Below, one piece after another: positions 25,240 to 37,970 of a stretch of 64,000 nucleotides of DNA. The stretch is taken from positions 9,837,814 through 9,901,813 of the forward strand of contig CP136063.1 in assembly GCA_032622095.1 (NCBI GenBank). Reading direction: 5' to 3'. Origin of the DNA: Siphonodentalium dalli (taxonomy: Eukaryota; Mollusca; Scaphopoda; Gadilida; Siphonodentaliidae). The notes beneath the pieces were generated by a model. It searched no databases, was not told the origin of the DNA, and saw nothing but the letters and a program-made list of their open reading frames with translations. The position numbers were made by a program, and so were the translations under genes. Position 1 is the stretch's first letter. Every line of letters begins with the position of its first letter.

Positions 25240-26460
25240 ACAGCATCACCTCTAAACGTAGACTTCGAATTGATGTACATCAACACGTACCATGTCTCCA
25301 ATTTAAATCAGAGGTCGTCGGAACTACTGGCAAGATATGAGGCATGTCACTAATTCATACCTCGCTTGTAACCACCCTCTTGACACGGCACTGTGCCTAG
25401 TTGGCCTCTAGGTGAGCATTGTGTAATTTTGCAACTAATCATGGTAGAATACTGAAGTAAGGTCATTATACATATACAAAATATAGATTAGTGTAGAAAA
25501 AATCCAGGGTGGATCGACGGGTAATTTAATTGTGTAAAGACACATCAATGGAAATGTGTCCATGCATGGCTATTAACCACATGTTGTTCTTATGTTCCCG
25601 ATGTTAGTTCCAATCACTCCCATATCGGATACAAAGATACATTCGCGTGGTCCTAACAGAAAACGACATGGTAACTATCAAATGTGGGCAACCCATACAA
25701 GGTTGAAACTATCAAACTTGCAAGTGTATGTCGGAAAAGGTGATCATGTCGGATGCTCTCGATTATTCGCGGAATCACATTCATTATTATACATATTACA
25801 ATTTTGAAAGTTTGAAATAACTATTGGCGGCGATTGTAACGTTATGACTTTACACCTTTGACACATACCTAACATCACATAAACCCGAATACGTTATCAT
25901 ATTTAGCGCGAATCCATTCGTATTTTTGGCATACGGTAAGTCAACTCGCATGCGAAAAATTGTTTCCAATGTGTTAGATTTGTCAACATGGCTAATACGT
26001 TACAGTGTATATAGATATGTATTGGAATACGTTACATTGTATCTAGCTATGTGGTATAGCTTGCTTCAATGCTCTTCGATACCAATTCCACCTCCCCTTT
26101 GTGCTGGTTTTGTTCGACCTGGCATTTCATCACACATTACCATGTCGCCAATTTAGATTGACCAGTCAGAGATCGAAACTACTGACTTGTTATGAACATA
26201 TACTCTCACTAAACCGGAAGTCTGAGTCCATAGTATGACAGTAACGGTCATCTTAAAACACTATATTTAGTTCGTTTCGAGTTTTAAAATGTGTAAGTTT
26301 GCAAATAATTAAGGTAGAATACCGAACTACATGTAACGGAATTAAACACATCGATTGGTGTAGTAATCATGGGTGGTCCGACCGTCAATTTGATTATGTA
26401 AAGACACAGTGATTGAACAGTATACATTGGTTATTAATCACGTGCTGTTGATATAAATAC
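25240..26460. repeat. Two direct copies of an ancient duplicated segment
   Basis: About 25290-25590 and 26130-26450 align with gaps: ACCATGTC(T/G)CCAATTTA, TGGTAGAATAC, ATTGGTGTAG/TTAGTGTAG, TGTAAAGACACA and ATTAACCAC/ATTAATCAC. The block at 25820-26100 between them is related to the two flanks of the array at 27.7-29.0 kb. Confidence 0.6.
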
Positions 26461-26698
26461 ATATTTATTGTAACACAATTTACAAGGGATTGGGGACAAG
26501 TTATAACAACTTAAGGTGGTCCCTCTCCCGACACTATTTACACATATGTTTAAAAAAAGTAAATAAGAGATATAATGTACATGCAATAATAATGTTGATG
26601 ACGATGATGTCTGATGTCACGTGTCCGATGTCAGTTCGATGATACACTGAGTATATCCTTGTTTTAACTTTTAACTGAACACCGTAGCTATCTGTATA

Positions 26699-27159
26699 TG
26701 TGACCCGCCATATCAAATCCAGTCGTAAGTCGGGATTTATTTTACCCTGTGCCAATGCATTCTCTTATATATGCGAGTCGACCATAGGTCGCCTCGCATA
26801 TATAAGAGAATGCATTGGCCTAACAATTTTTTATCCTTTTTTTTTAAATAAATGTTTCTTACAATTTTTAGGACATTAAATAAAAAACATCCATTACCCT
26901 GCAGGGAGCCCCACACATATATAGAAGCATATAGAAGAGTGTCATCTGCTCATGTTTGTCTGGGGCTCTGTATGGGTGAAATTATAAAATTGTTAAAGAA
27001 TACAAGAAAAAATTATTAAAATTGTAAAAAATTGTTAGGCCAATGCATTCTCTTATATATGCGAGGCGACCTATGGTCGACTCGCATATATAAGAGAATG
27101 CATTGGCATAGGGTAAAATAAATCCCGACTTCCGACTGGATTTGATATGGCGGGTCACA
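26699..27159. mobile_element. 461-bp MITE with paired hairpins, TSD TA
   Basis: Inverted ends TGTGACCCGCCATATCAAAT are flanked by TA on both sides. Inside each end sits a hairpin cassette of about 75 bp (26750-26820 and 27036-27108), inverted relative to each other. The centre holds GAGCCCCACACATATATAG and GTCTGGGGCTC, itself a loose inverted pair. No coding capacity. A TA target and simple TIRs suggest mobilisation by a Tc1/mariner-like transposase; this is inference. Confidence 0.85.
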
Positions 27160-27714
27160 TATGTGAGAGTAAAATTCAGTGTTGAAATTGGCAAACCATA
27201 CAGCCAGGGATCGCGCTGCCACTTTCCACATTTGTCAATGGCAAAAATAATTCACATTTGGCAAACAATATTTAAATTTGGCAAAAGTTTTGGCAAGTCA
27301 CTTTATAATTCCTCAATAAGGTTGAAGAAATATTGGTAAATTAATACCATTCATTCTATGATATTATTATAATATAATTATGTCAGTGGTGTTTAATGTG
27401 GTTTCCGTTAAGAGGCCGTTAATCTGGTAATAGTATTGCCGATGGTTGGAGGGATAACTTTTAGCTAGTGTGATGGTGGTGTTTACATAGCTAATCGCCT
27501 CTTGCGATGTTCCCTTCTGATGATGCAAAACCCCTTTACCATTTTATTGTTCGCTGATTGGTTTATTTGTGTATGATAAACCACAATATAGATGCAAGTA
27601 TAATTATTAACTAACTGCTAAATGATACTATCAGGGATCACATTTGGCACATTTTAGCATTTGAAATTAGTCTTGGCAGCGATTGTCATTTCATGAGTAA
27701 TGGTAATATCGATA

Positions 27715-28998
27715 CCAGAATATGTTATCAGAGTTAACGCGAATCCATGCCCGGAATATGTTATCAGAGTTAACGCGAATCCATGCCCGAATATGTTATC
27801 AGAATTAACGGAATATGTTAACACAGTTAACGGAATATGTTATCAGAGTTAACGGAAAATGTTATCAGAGTTAACGGAATATGTTATCAGAGTTAACGCG
27901 AATCCATGCGATCAAACCGGAATATGTTATCAGAGTTAACGGAATATATTATCACAGTTAACGGAATATGTTATCAGAGTTAACGGAATATGTTATCAGA
28001 GTTAACGCGAATCCATGCGATCAAACCGGAATATGTTATCAGAGTTAACGCGAATCCATGCCCGGAATATGTTATCAGAGTTAACGGAATATGTTAACAC
28101 AGGTAACTGAATATGTTATCAGAGTTAACGGAATATGTTATCAGAGTTAACGGAATATGTTATCACAGTTAACGGAATATGATATCAGAGTTAACGCGAA
28201 TCCATGCGATCAAATCGGAATATGTTATCATAGTTAACGCGAATCCATGCGATCAAACCGGAATTTGTTATCAGAGTTAACGGAATATGTTATCAGAGTT
28301 AACGGAATATGTTATCAGAGTTAACGGAATATGTTATCAGAGTTAACGGAATATGTTATCACAGTTAACGCGAATACATGCGATCAAACTGGAATATGTT
28401 ATCAGAGTTAACGGAATATATTATCAGAGTTAACGGAATATGTTATCACAGTTAACGCGAATACATGCGATCAAACCGGAATATGTTATCAGAGTTAACG
28501 GAATATATTATCACAGTTAACGGAATATGTTATCAGAGTTAACGCGAATCCATGCCCGGAATATGTTATCAGAGTTAACGCGAATCCATGCGATCAAACC
28601 GGAATATGTTATCAGAGTTAACGGAATATATTATCACAGTTAACGGAATATGTTATCAGAGTTAACGGAATATGTTATCAGAGTTAACGCGAATCCATGC
28701 GATCAAACCGGAATATGTTATCAGAGTTAACGCGAATCCGTGCCCGGAATATGTTATCCGAGTTAACGGAATATGTTATCAGAGTTAACGCGAATCCATG
28801 CGATCAAACCGGAATATGTTATGAGAGTTAACGGAATATGTTATCAGAGTTAACGCGAATCCATGCGATCAAACTGGAATATGTTATCAGAGTTAACGCG
28901 AATCCATGCCCGGAATATGTTATCAGAGTTAACGCGAATCCATGCGATCAAACCGGAATATGTTATCAGAGTTAACGCGAATCCATGCGATCAAAAGT
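27715..28998. repeat. Composite minisatellite with 22-bp core
   Basis: The core GGAATATGTTATCAGAGTTA plus AC repeats about 45-50 times, either directly joined or followed by GCGAATCCATGCCC or GCGAATCCATGCGATCAAAC. The three spacings mix irregularly, giving a variant-repeat pattern. A single diverged ancestor-like copy (GAATACGTTATCATATTTAG then CGCGAATCC) is present at about 25886-25920. Confidence 0.9.
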
Positions 28999-29944
28999 TA
29001 TTTGTTGGCAAACTCGCATGTGACCCACTATTTCCAATCTGTTATAATTATCTACTAGCGAATACGTTAGAGTGTCTCTAGTAACGTGTTATTTGTCCCA
29101 CCTCCTTACATTATTATGAGAGTCCATCCACCCCCCATCCCGCCACCCATAGTATCTTATTATTATACATTATGTTATACCACACAACGGAAGACCTTTA
29201 ACTATCAATATCGGAACAAAGTTCCTAGATTTAAAATCTGATTTAATATAATAAAATGAACATATATTCTATTAATCCCAATTTACATGTCAGTCACTGG
29301 GAGTGCATGTGGTGTACGAAAGACGTGTAAATGAAGCGAGCGAGATGTGAGCGAATTGGAAGAATGTCACTTGATATATAATAATGTGTACCTCTGTTTA
29401 TGTTTACATTCCTTCATTGATGTATGTGTATACCAATACAAAAATAAAAAAGACTATCAATATCAACTTCCTCGACCGAGAAAGTGTACGTCTATTGTTC
29501 AAAATTAGACACAAAACTATTATCCTACCTAAATACACGTACCATTAATCCGCTCGCTCATTTACGTCCAACCATCTCGTTCTCGTTCATCTCATATACT
29601 ATACCATGCATCATCCAAGTTATCTATACCTTTAGCCTCATATCAACATTATTTACTTATCACTTTTAGTTGGAATTCTCCCGAAACCTCCATAAAGAGC
29701 CTTTCCTGTGAATTATAGAAAAAATACTTTTTATTTTATCCTATCCCTGCCTTAATCCGCTGTATACAATAATAGTTTTCAGTTAGATGAACTCCTTTGT
29801 GAGTTTGGTGGTGGTTTTCACGAAATATTCTCTGTACAGTTATTAACTTATTCTTACTTTTACTATTAGAATATCAAAACGTACTAAGTGTTCCTATACA
29901 AATGAAACATATTTTTTTTCACAACCCATTTATTATGTTCTAGA
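28999..29944. other. No gene seen
   Basis: AT-rich sequence. The first 100 bp (GGCAAACTCGCATGTGACCC through TACTAGCGAATACG) is the paralogue of 25940-26040. Nothing else recognisable before the LINE 3' end. Confidence 0.4.
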
Positions 29945-32225
29945 TAGTTGTTGATTGATTGATTGATTTATTGCACAAGTCACATAACAGTGAAACAAGC
30001 AAAACGTATATACACTATGTACACAAATTCGGATATCACATTCATCATTGTTCATACACATGCATGTTTATATATACAGCAGTAATTAAATTAGATTACA
30101 CAATAATAGCCAATAAACTTAACAAGAATGATAATTACATGTGATCACCCATAACAATAAATGATTTCGCTCATATAGAATAAGCCACTTAAAGGCACAC
30201 CTTAGGAATATGCATAGCCTTTTTATGAGGCTTATATTTTGAAGATTTTGGAGACCATGGAATTTCTGTCTCGTAGGGTTCTTCCAGCAGTATTCAGGGA
30301 TATATTGTTTTCTGATTTCATCCAAATGACTGCATATAATAACTAAATGGTATTCGTCTCCTAAATATTCTTCACATATGGTGCATATTCTATTGTCATT
30401 ATCATTTGGAGATTTCTTCCATCTTGCGCATTCTATAGGAAATTTATGATTTGCAGTTCTGAGCTTCAGGAGGTATATCGATAGATTTGACGGCAACATC
30501 TTCAAGTAATTTGGGTAACCGTAGTCAGTTTTAATAAAACTATAAAATTGGGCCCTCGATGAAGCAGATGTGTTTATGTCAACGAGTAGTACGTCCCAGT
30601 GACGCTGTTTGAGAACAGTTTTTGCATTTCTCAGTTCAATAGCGGTCAGACACGTCTGGGTGATCCACTTTGATTGCAATTTCAAATCATAAAGAGCATT
30701 TTTGACAAAAGATAACCATTTGGTGTTATTTTTGTCTGCTGTCTTTGAGTTCATCTCTTGAGTCTGATAAATTAAGGTATAAATATTCTTAGCTAATTCA
30801 GAGCCGTCACTCGATACGAGCTTTGACCATTATGTCAGAGCTCAGCATGTCATTTCTATCGAAACGGGGTGTCGTGCGAATTCTGCATAAACTATGTAAT
30901 TGGGGGATACTCATTTTGATGGATGCAACCATCTTACAAAATTTTAGATGTAGTGTCTCTACACTTTGAATACGTTCAAAGCACCAGATCTCACTTCCAT
31001 ACAGTAAAATAGGTGAAATCGTCTTATCGAATAAATCAAGCATAATATCAATGGGTAGGTTAAGTTTTCGAACATTATTAAGCAGACCGTACATGGCTCT
31101 CGTTGCAGAATTAACTGTTTTCTTTATGTTCTGACAGAAGCGACCATTATAAAATAACTTAACCCTAAATAAGTGAATTCTTTAACTATTTCTAGGCTAC
31201 AGCCTCTATACATGAATATGGGAAGATTTTTTGACCATTTCTTTGTGAAAATCATTAATTTGGTCTTTTTTGTATTGACTTGAAGTTTCCAAGCCTCTGC
31301 ATAATCGTCGTCAGAAAATAGAACTGTATCGTCGGCATATAAAAGACATAACAATTTAATAAAGCATCTAACATTTTGCATATATGATTCATCTAGAAAT
31401 TTCAGAGGGTCTATTGCACAATCATACAGGAAACTTTGTAAATCATTTACATATAGAGAAAATAAGAAAGGTGACATTATTTCACCTTGGAATAGGCCAA
31501 GTTTACTTACAAAAAAGTCAGACATAGAGTTGTTGTCTTTGACACAAAGTTTAATTTTTCCATACATATCCTTTATAATATTTAGGACTTTACCATTAAT
31601 ATCACAGTTCATCATTTTTAGCCACAATGCGTCCCTCCATATAGTATAAAATGCTTTTCGAAAGTCTATAAAGAATCAATAAAGTTTCTTGCCACTTGAT
31701 AAATAGAGATCTATTATACTCTGTAATATGGTAATATCGTGGAGTGTCCTTTTCTAAATCCGGTTTGTGTTTTCAAGATAACCTCGAATTCTTCGGAAAA
31801 GGCTACTAGTCTGCTATTAAGTATTGATGTGAATATCTTCGAGAAACAGCTTAGCAGAGTTATACCACGGTATGAATCTGGATTTTTTGGGTCCCCAGAT
31901 TTTTATAGATAGGTTTTAACATACCTATCGCCCACCCTTGTGGGAAAATACCGCAATTCTGAATCAAATTAAATAATAAAACATAAACTGGCATAAACAT
32001 ATCTAAAGTCGATTTGAAATATTCATTACTTAGCTGTTCATAACCACTTGCCTTTCCATTGTTAAGCCTCAATATGGCAGTCTTAATCTCCTCCTCCGAT
32101 ATTGGATTATTTAAATAAGAGCTATCCGACGGATCATAATCATCGCTCATGAAACGTGTAAGATCATCAAGCTCTTCTGTACAGTTGACAGACACGGGGC
32201 GACCAGTTAGATCAACATAACATAC
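29945..32225 (-). pseudogene. Antisense, 5'-truncated LINE (reverse transcriptase)
   Basis: On the minus strand, fragments in several frames add up to a non-LTR retrotransposon ORF2 C-terminal half. In order: EEEIKTAILRLNNGKASGYE (32195-31860), YRGITLLSCFSKIFTSILN and QTGFRKGHSTI (about 31865-31750), GLFQGEIMSPFLFSLYVNDL and LLYADDTVLF (31627-31124), ISPILLYGSEIW (31094-30807), and a C-terminal region with CTICEEYLGDEYHLVIICSH, a CCHC-like knuckle (30754-30119). YADD is the catalytic Asp pair. At least four frame breaks and stops make it inactive; no endonuclease domain is present. The element ends at a (TCAA)n tail, seen as TGATTGATTGATTGAT at 29953. It lies in the large intron before astacin exon 1, opposite to the gene. 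Confidence 0.9.
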
Positions 32226-33627
32226 CCACTTTCGTCGACCTCACATTACTCTGTATTATTAACATGTTGTGTTCTGGGCATAGTGTTCACATATATGTTA
32301 TGGGCTTAAACGACATATCAATGGGCATTTCATTTTCATGTTTTTAAAAAGATATACATATCATACCTGATTGCGGTAATTTTTACATCGCATTAAATCC
32401 AACTTGGAGTGTCCTCGCATATATGTAATTAAACCGACATAGTGCGACCGTAAAAATATTCAACACATAAACAGATATAGTCTTGATAATGAGCAATAAT
32501 TAGTCCATTACCAAAATAAGCACAGGGGAATTATGTAGCTGAAATCACATATGTCATTTTGATCAGTAATATATCCCAGTTTCTTAAAGTTATCGAAGTT
32601 GTACACAGGTCTGGCTAAGTGAGCGTAACTATTTTTTATCCCATAGGATCACATGGTGTAATCTCATTGGTTAACTGAAACGAGGCTACAGTAAGATCAT
32701 TGCGCGACAGAAGAAGCACTGCTTGGTGGTTGATTATCTCTTTGTAAACATGCAAAATTTTGTTACCAGGGTATAAACTATTAGATATGAATCAAAGACT
32801 CTTGTAAGGAAATGCTTCTATCGATTAACATTGATTTTATTTCGAATATTTTCCGGTCTAACAACGTGCGGTTGTTTAGCTAACGAACAATACATATATA
32901 TATTTTTTCTCGTTTGTCTGTCACTTGACAAAGTCTATGTTAGACGAATGCTCGTGAGAAAAAAATTATACAATAGGTCTTAAAGGTGTTACCATTTATT
33001 TCAACCCAACTATATATATGTATATATATATATATTCCTGGATTGGATATTAGGGCGACATTCTCTACGAAATAATGTGCATTATGACTTGCCCGTTATT
33101 TCGTTAATATTCATAATTGGGAGGTCATATTCACGAAATAACGGTCATCTTATTACACATGCGCATCAATACTTCCGCCTAGTGCAGACGACAATTTTCA
33201 ACAAAAAAACAGATTTCATCGCCTTTAGGGGAAGAAAGTCAGGAAGACAATAAAATGTACATTAGTGCTTTTAATCTGATGAACAAAAGAGGACTGTATA
33301 TATATATATATACATTGTATATGTGTGTGAGAGGGTGTGTGTCTTTTGAGGAAAACAAGTTTTTTTTCACCATAGCCAATACCAATGACGTACACGAACG
33401 TTCAAATAGAACTGACCTTCGTATCGTATATATATGCATAGTGATGCTTGTTTTGAGCAAAACAATGTGATGAGCAAAACAATGTGTTACCACCATTGTT
33501 GTATTATTTAGGTGCATGTGTGTACAATAAACAATATGTTACCCATACACCTTTACTTCCATGTTACCCATACACTTTACTTCCATGTTACCCATACACA
33601 TTTACTTCAATGTACTATATCTTTCAG
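32226..33627. other. Intron sequence with dispersed repeats and TA microsatellites
   Basis: About 32745-32885 is a single inverted, diverged copy of the 102-bp unit that is amplified at 34.4 kb (AGATATGAATCAAAGACTC, GGAAATGCTTCTATCGATTA) with flanks shared with 46.0-46.2 kb. TA-rich microsatellites lie at 33013-33036 and 33297-33312. CACCATAGCCAATACCAATG at 33367 recurs near 37324. The last 25 bases form the pyrimidine tract and CAG acceptor of exon 1. Confidence 0.6.
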
Positions 33628-33727
33628 AACTGACGCCTTTTTCGTCTGTTCTCGACGACATCAATGAACTGGATATAAAGCTAACTGCATCCGAAGTAGC
33701 GAATCGCAACAAAGCGAATAATCCTTG
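33628..33727 (+). CDS. Astacin protease exon 1: propeptide with Asp switch
   Basis: A 100-bp exon between ATATCTTTCAG and GGTGAGC. In the only open frame (phase 2 start) it reads LTPFSSVLDDINELDIKL then TASEVANRNKANNP, with two bases left over. Astacin zymogens are kept inactive by an aspartate in a (F/Y)xGD(I/M)xL motif of the propeptide that binds the zinc; here ELDIKL has the Asp in that position but Gly is replaced by Leu. The propeptide continues into the next exon through a split Trp codon. Immediately after the donor, a degenerate tandem array repeats the donor sequence. Confidence 0.8.
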
Positions 33728-34122
33728 GTGAGCAACACGTAATTGTCATGCAGTCTGTTGTTGAGTCGGATTGTGTTTGTTCGGGTGAGGAATTCAGTCA
33801 AGTGTTCTACTGTTCGTTCAGTAACAGTGTATTTGTCATGGTGAGAAAAACACGTGTAGTCTACTATTCGTTGAATATATGAGTGTATTTGTCAGGTGAG
33901 CATTACATGGTGTACGTTGTTGGTTTTGTCGGTGTGTATTTATCCGGTGAACATTACATGTCGTATATTGTTTGTTTAATAAGAACGTATTTGTCCTGGT
34001 GAGCAATACAATAATGACATTATAATGTAGTGTATTGTTCGTTTAATGAGGGCAGTTGTACGGGCGATACATACATGTAGTATATTGTTCGGTTCATCGG
34101 AGTGTATCTATCGGATCTCTAC
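33728..34122 (+). repeat. Degenerate 50-57-bp repeats, each with a 5' splice-site copy
   Basis: Beginning at the exon 1 donor, GGTGAGC-like sequence recurs at 33785 (GTGAGG), 33841 (GTGAGA), 33896 (GTGAGC), 33947 (GTGAAC) and 33999 (GTGAGC), then decayed at 34064 and 34114. Each is followed by ACATG/ACACG and a GTATATTGTTCG-like stretch and preceded by GTATTTGTC. The spacing of 50-57 bp (65 once) shows tandem origin rather than chance. Confidence 0.8.
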
Positions 34123-34439
34123 CATATGTGCAGTGAAACAACGCATAACACCCATTTTACGAATGGTCGATCGCAAACCAAATTTGACGGCAAACAGTTT
34201 AATAACTTATCGATAACAGAACATCATTATAAAACAGTTACTCTTCCATATAGTTACACCCACGTGTGATTTGGTACCAGACGTATTTCATCGAAAGCTG
34301 TATTGATTGTTCGAGACCTCCAGTCGCAAACAGCAATATACCAAACTCTCATTTAACACCACCATGTCTGCTTCGTTGTTCTTTAAAATTTTCCAAGACG
34401 AACTATAGCATATACACTAAACAAAACCAACATATACAC

Positions 34440-35690
34440 TAAACAAAATCATACCTCTCTTTAATCGAGAGAAGCATTTCCGGACAGGAGTCTTCGATTC
34501 ATATCTAATATTTTCTATCCCGGTAACTATATAATACATGTTTACAAAGAGATAATCCACCTTTAATCGATAGAAGCATTTCCGGACAGGAGTCTTCGAT
34601 TCATATCTAATATTTTCTATCCCGGTAACTATATAATACATGTTTACAAAGAGATAATCCACCTTTAATCGATAGAAGCATTTCCGGACAGGAGTCTTCG
34701 ATTCATATCTAATATTTTCTATCCCGGTAACTATATAATACATGTTTACAAAGAGATAATCCACCTTTAATCGATAGAAGCATTTCCGGACAGGAGACTT
34801 CGATTCATATCTAATATTTTCTATCCCGGTAACTATATAATACATGTTTACAAAGAGATAATCCACCTTTAATCGATAGAAGCATTTCCGGACAGGAGTC
34901 TTCGATTCATATCTAATATTTTCTATCCCGGTAACTATATAATACATGTTTACAAAGAGATAATCCACCTTTAATCGATAGAAGCATTTCCGGACAGGAG
35001 ACTTCGATTCATATCTAATATTTTCTATCCCGGTAACTATATAATACATGTTTACAAAGAGATAATCCACCTTTAATCGATAGAAGCATTTCCGGACAGG
35101 AGTCTTCGATTCATATCTAATATTTTCTATCCCGGTAACTATATAATACATGTTTACAAAGAGATAATCCACCTTTAATCGATAGAAGCATTTCCGGACA
35201 GGAGTCTTCGATTCATATCTAATATTTTCTATCCCGGTAACTATATAATACATGTTTACAAAGAGATAATCCACCTTTAATCGATAGAAGCATTTCCGGA
35301 CAGGAGTCTTCGATTCATATCTAATATTTTCTATCCCGGTAACTATATAATACATGTTTACAAAGAGATAATCCACCTTTAATCGATAGAAGCATTTCCG
35401 GACAGGAGTCTTCGATTCATATCTAATATTTTCTATCCCGGTAACTATATAATACATGTTTACAAAGAGACAATCCACCTTTAATCGATAGAAGCATTTC
35501 CGGACAGGAGTCTTCGATTCATATCTAATATTTTCTATCCCGGTAACTATATAATACATGCTTACACAGAGATAATCCACCTTTATACCCCGGTAACTAT
35601 ATAATACATGTTTACACAGAGATAATCCACCTTTATACCCCGGTAACTATATAATACACGTTTACGAAGAGATAATCCACCTTTAATATT
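34440..35690. repeat. 102-bp satellite array, about 12 copies
   Basis: Near-perfect units of 102 bp containing TCGATAGAAGCATTTCCGGA, CTTCGATTCATATCTAATAT and ATACATGTTTACAAAGAGAT. The last two copies (35587-35690) are shorter, lacking the first half. Because 102 is a multiple of three and the unit lacks stops on the minus strand, there is a 387-codon open frame of 34-residue repeats; I treat it as an artefact of period. Single diverged copies of the unit occur at 32.75-32.88 (inverted), 36.59-36.72 and 46.07-46.19 kb. Confidence 0.95.
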
Positions 35691-37884
35691 GGCTCGGACT
35701 CATTCAGTTGAGTAAAGACTCACGCTTCACATTATTAACGCTTCTTTTTGAACCTGTACGTTTGCGCGTGCTTGTTCGAACGTGATGCACCTTATGCAAT
35801 AATGGTTGCAGCTCATCATTTCCGTTGTGTGGTAGTTGTGGTGCTATTCAAGTTTCCGGGGCATTATATAAGATCGTAAGTCAGTAGTGTTGGTCCCGAA
35901 TAAATTTTGTCCCATGAAAGTCTAGTAATGAGGCCCAATTTAAGAGAGTTACATTTTCCCTATAGCTAACACAAACATAATCCATTAACATATCCTCAAA
36001 ATGTCACAAGAGCCCCACTAAAGCAAATCCTTAATGTTTGTGTTTCTATATATTAAGGAACTCCACAACAAGAAGGGAATTTTAATTCGATAAATCATTA
36101 ACTACATGTAATCACAATATGTGATGAAACGGTATGTACGTTAAATATGATGCCCTTAAACGCATTATCTATTGTAATGAGTGTATATTATGCCATTAAA
36201 CATTCAACTTGTATGGATTGACAACTGCATTAAACAAATACAAGACAAAGCTAAGGTTACACGTTAACGGTCTAAATTCGCACCATGGCCGAGGTCAATA
36301 ATGCTACGAGTAATGTTAATGATATACTAATGATAAAGTTTTTACTTAAAGATTATTAAATAAATCAGCTGACCAGACATTTTGTGGTGTAACTTTGTCA
36401 CAAATTATAGTCATTTTAATTAGACTCATTATCGCTTATAACTATGAAATAAAACAATACAACCAATCAATATGGGACAGTTGACGTTCGGCATGTAGCC
36501 TTATAAACAACATAATGCTCTCTATCGCTATATGGTATCACCCGAATGGTCTGTTCTAAAGATAGACAAATAAACGGACCAATAAAATATTCGAAATAAA
36601 ATCAATAATAATTGATAGAAGCCTTTTCGGACAGGGGTCTTCAGTTCATATCTATTAGTTTATACCCACGCAACTATTTCAAGTTTGTTGTTTAAAGAGA
36701 TAATCCATGTTTAATAGGGATAGTTGCTTTGTGTGACCCACAGATGTGAGTAGAAGGGGGATGCCCTATAGCAGAAGAGTCCACAATTAGAGGTACCATG
36801 TCTTACCCACCAGAAGCTGACATAAGCTAATGATAGGTAGATCACTCTGCTGTATAGGCAGTTTCTGATATAGTCATACAGAATAGGAAAATAAAAGATA
36901 GCAGAAACCCAAAGAACACATACAGATTTTGTGTTATGATTTATGTTTCATATTAAGAATTAATTTAAGCTTCGTATGATCCACGTTATGTGAAAAGAAA
37001 TAATCAATAAAGCGAGGTCCCCTGGTTATTTCTGAAAATTGAGTACCCACGAGTTCCCCGTGTAATAATTGGGTCCAAATAAAAAACAGCCATTTGTATT
37101 TATCGGAATTCCGGAATATGAAATTGAATGTCCATAAAAGGTTTATTGCGTTAGTATCTATTTATTGCGTTAGTATCTTAACACAAAACTATTTCAAATT
37201 TGTTGTTCAAAGAGATAATCCACATTTAAAGAGATAATCCACCTTTAAAGAGATAATCCATGTTTAATAGGGATAGTTGAGCTGATTAATGCTTGTTTCT
37301 TTGTTTCGTGTATATCTAAGATTCACCATAGTCAATACCAATGACGTACAGGAAAGTTCAAATAAAACTGCTGTTTTACGGTTTGAAGGGTTCTGTCAAA
37401 TAACCCCTTATCTTATACACTATATGTTTTGCCTATGTTTCTATTATCAGAGTGGTATATAATATGATCAAATGTCACGCTCTTTCTCCACAGTTCATTT
37501 AAAAGTGATGTTTTTGGTTTTAGCGGGGTCCTGTCCCATTCATGTTTTAATTATACAATTGATGTGTTTGGGTTTAGGCGGATCCCTGGCTCAATCTTGA
37601 CTTGGTATAATTGTAAAGTGATGTTTTTTTTTGGTTTTGGTGTGGCCCTGGCCCCTTTATTGTGTAATTCCGGAACTTATGAAATGGTTTGCTCCACTAA
37701 TCCGGCCTCCCGATAATTCAGACATCAAACCGTTTACACATTAAGCTTAACCTCCTGGGTCCCATGGATATATTAAATTAATGTAACCCGACAATGCAGG
37801 TGTTAAACCATTCCTAATCACGTACATGTTCCTGGTTCACCACATGTTTTACTATTACGTGTAAGTGTTATTATATCTTGACAG
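35691..37884. other. Intron 1 remainder, dispersed repeat fragments only
   Basis: 36360-36730 is a copy of the repeat that carries the 102-bp unit; it shares CAATCAATATGGGACA, CATAATGCTCTCTATCGCTA and TTGATAGAAGC with 45.3-46.2 kb. AAAGAGATAATCCA(C/T) recurs three times at 37209-37264. At 37500-37670 a GGTTTTAG(C/G)(G/C)GG-C-CTG phrase recurs three times about every 60 bp. The intron ends TATATCTTGACAG. Confidence 0.6.
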
Positions 37885-37970
37885 GTTACGCAAGAAGAGA
37901 AACGCTAAACGTGATACAACCCGCAGATGGACCAACAATATAGTACCATATGCGTTCTCTGGATTGTTCA
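37885..37970 (+). CDS. Astacin protease exon 2: activation site and mature N-terminus
   Basis: An 86-bp exon between TTGACAG and GTGAGTATAT. With the split Trp codon it encodes WLRKKRNAKRD then TTRRWTNNIVPYAFSGLF. RKKR and AKRD are dibasic sites of the kind cut to release the propeptide, and RNAxRD...RW....VPY is the typical start of a mature astacin domain. It ends one base into a codon that is completed as Asn by exon 3. No array is present at this donor. Upstream intron 4.2 kb, downstream intron 8.6 kb. Confidence 0.9.

Noticed and set aside
34417-35580. 387-codon minus-strand open frame of 34-residue repeats
   Set aside because: It is the 102-bp satellite read in frame. The period is a multiple of three and the unit lacks stops in that frame; single diverged copies elsewhere are not open, and there is no start or splice context.
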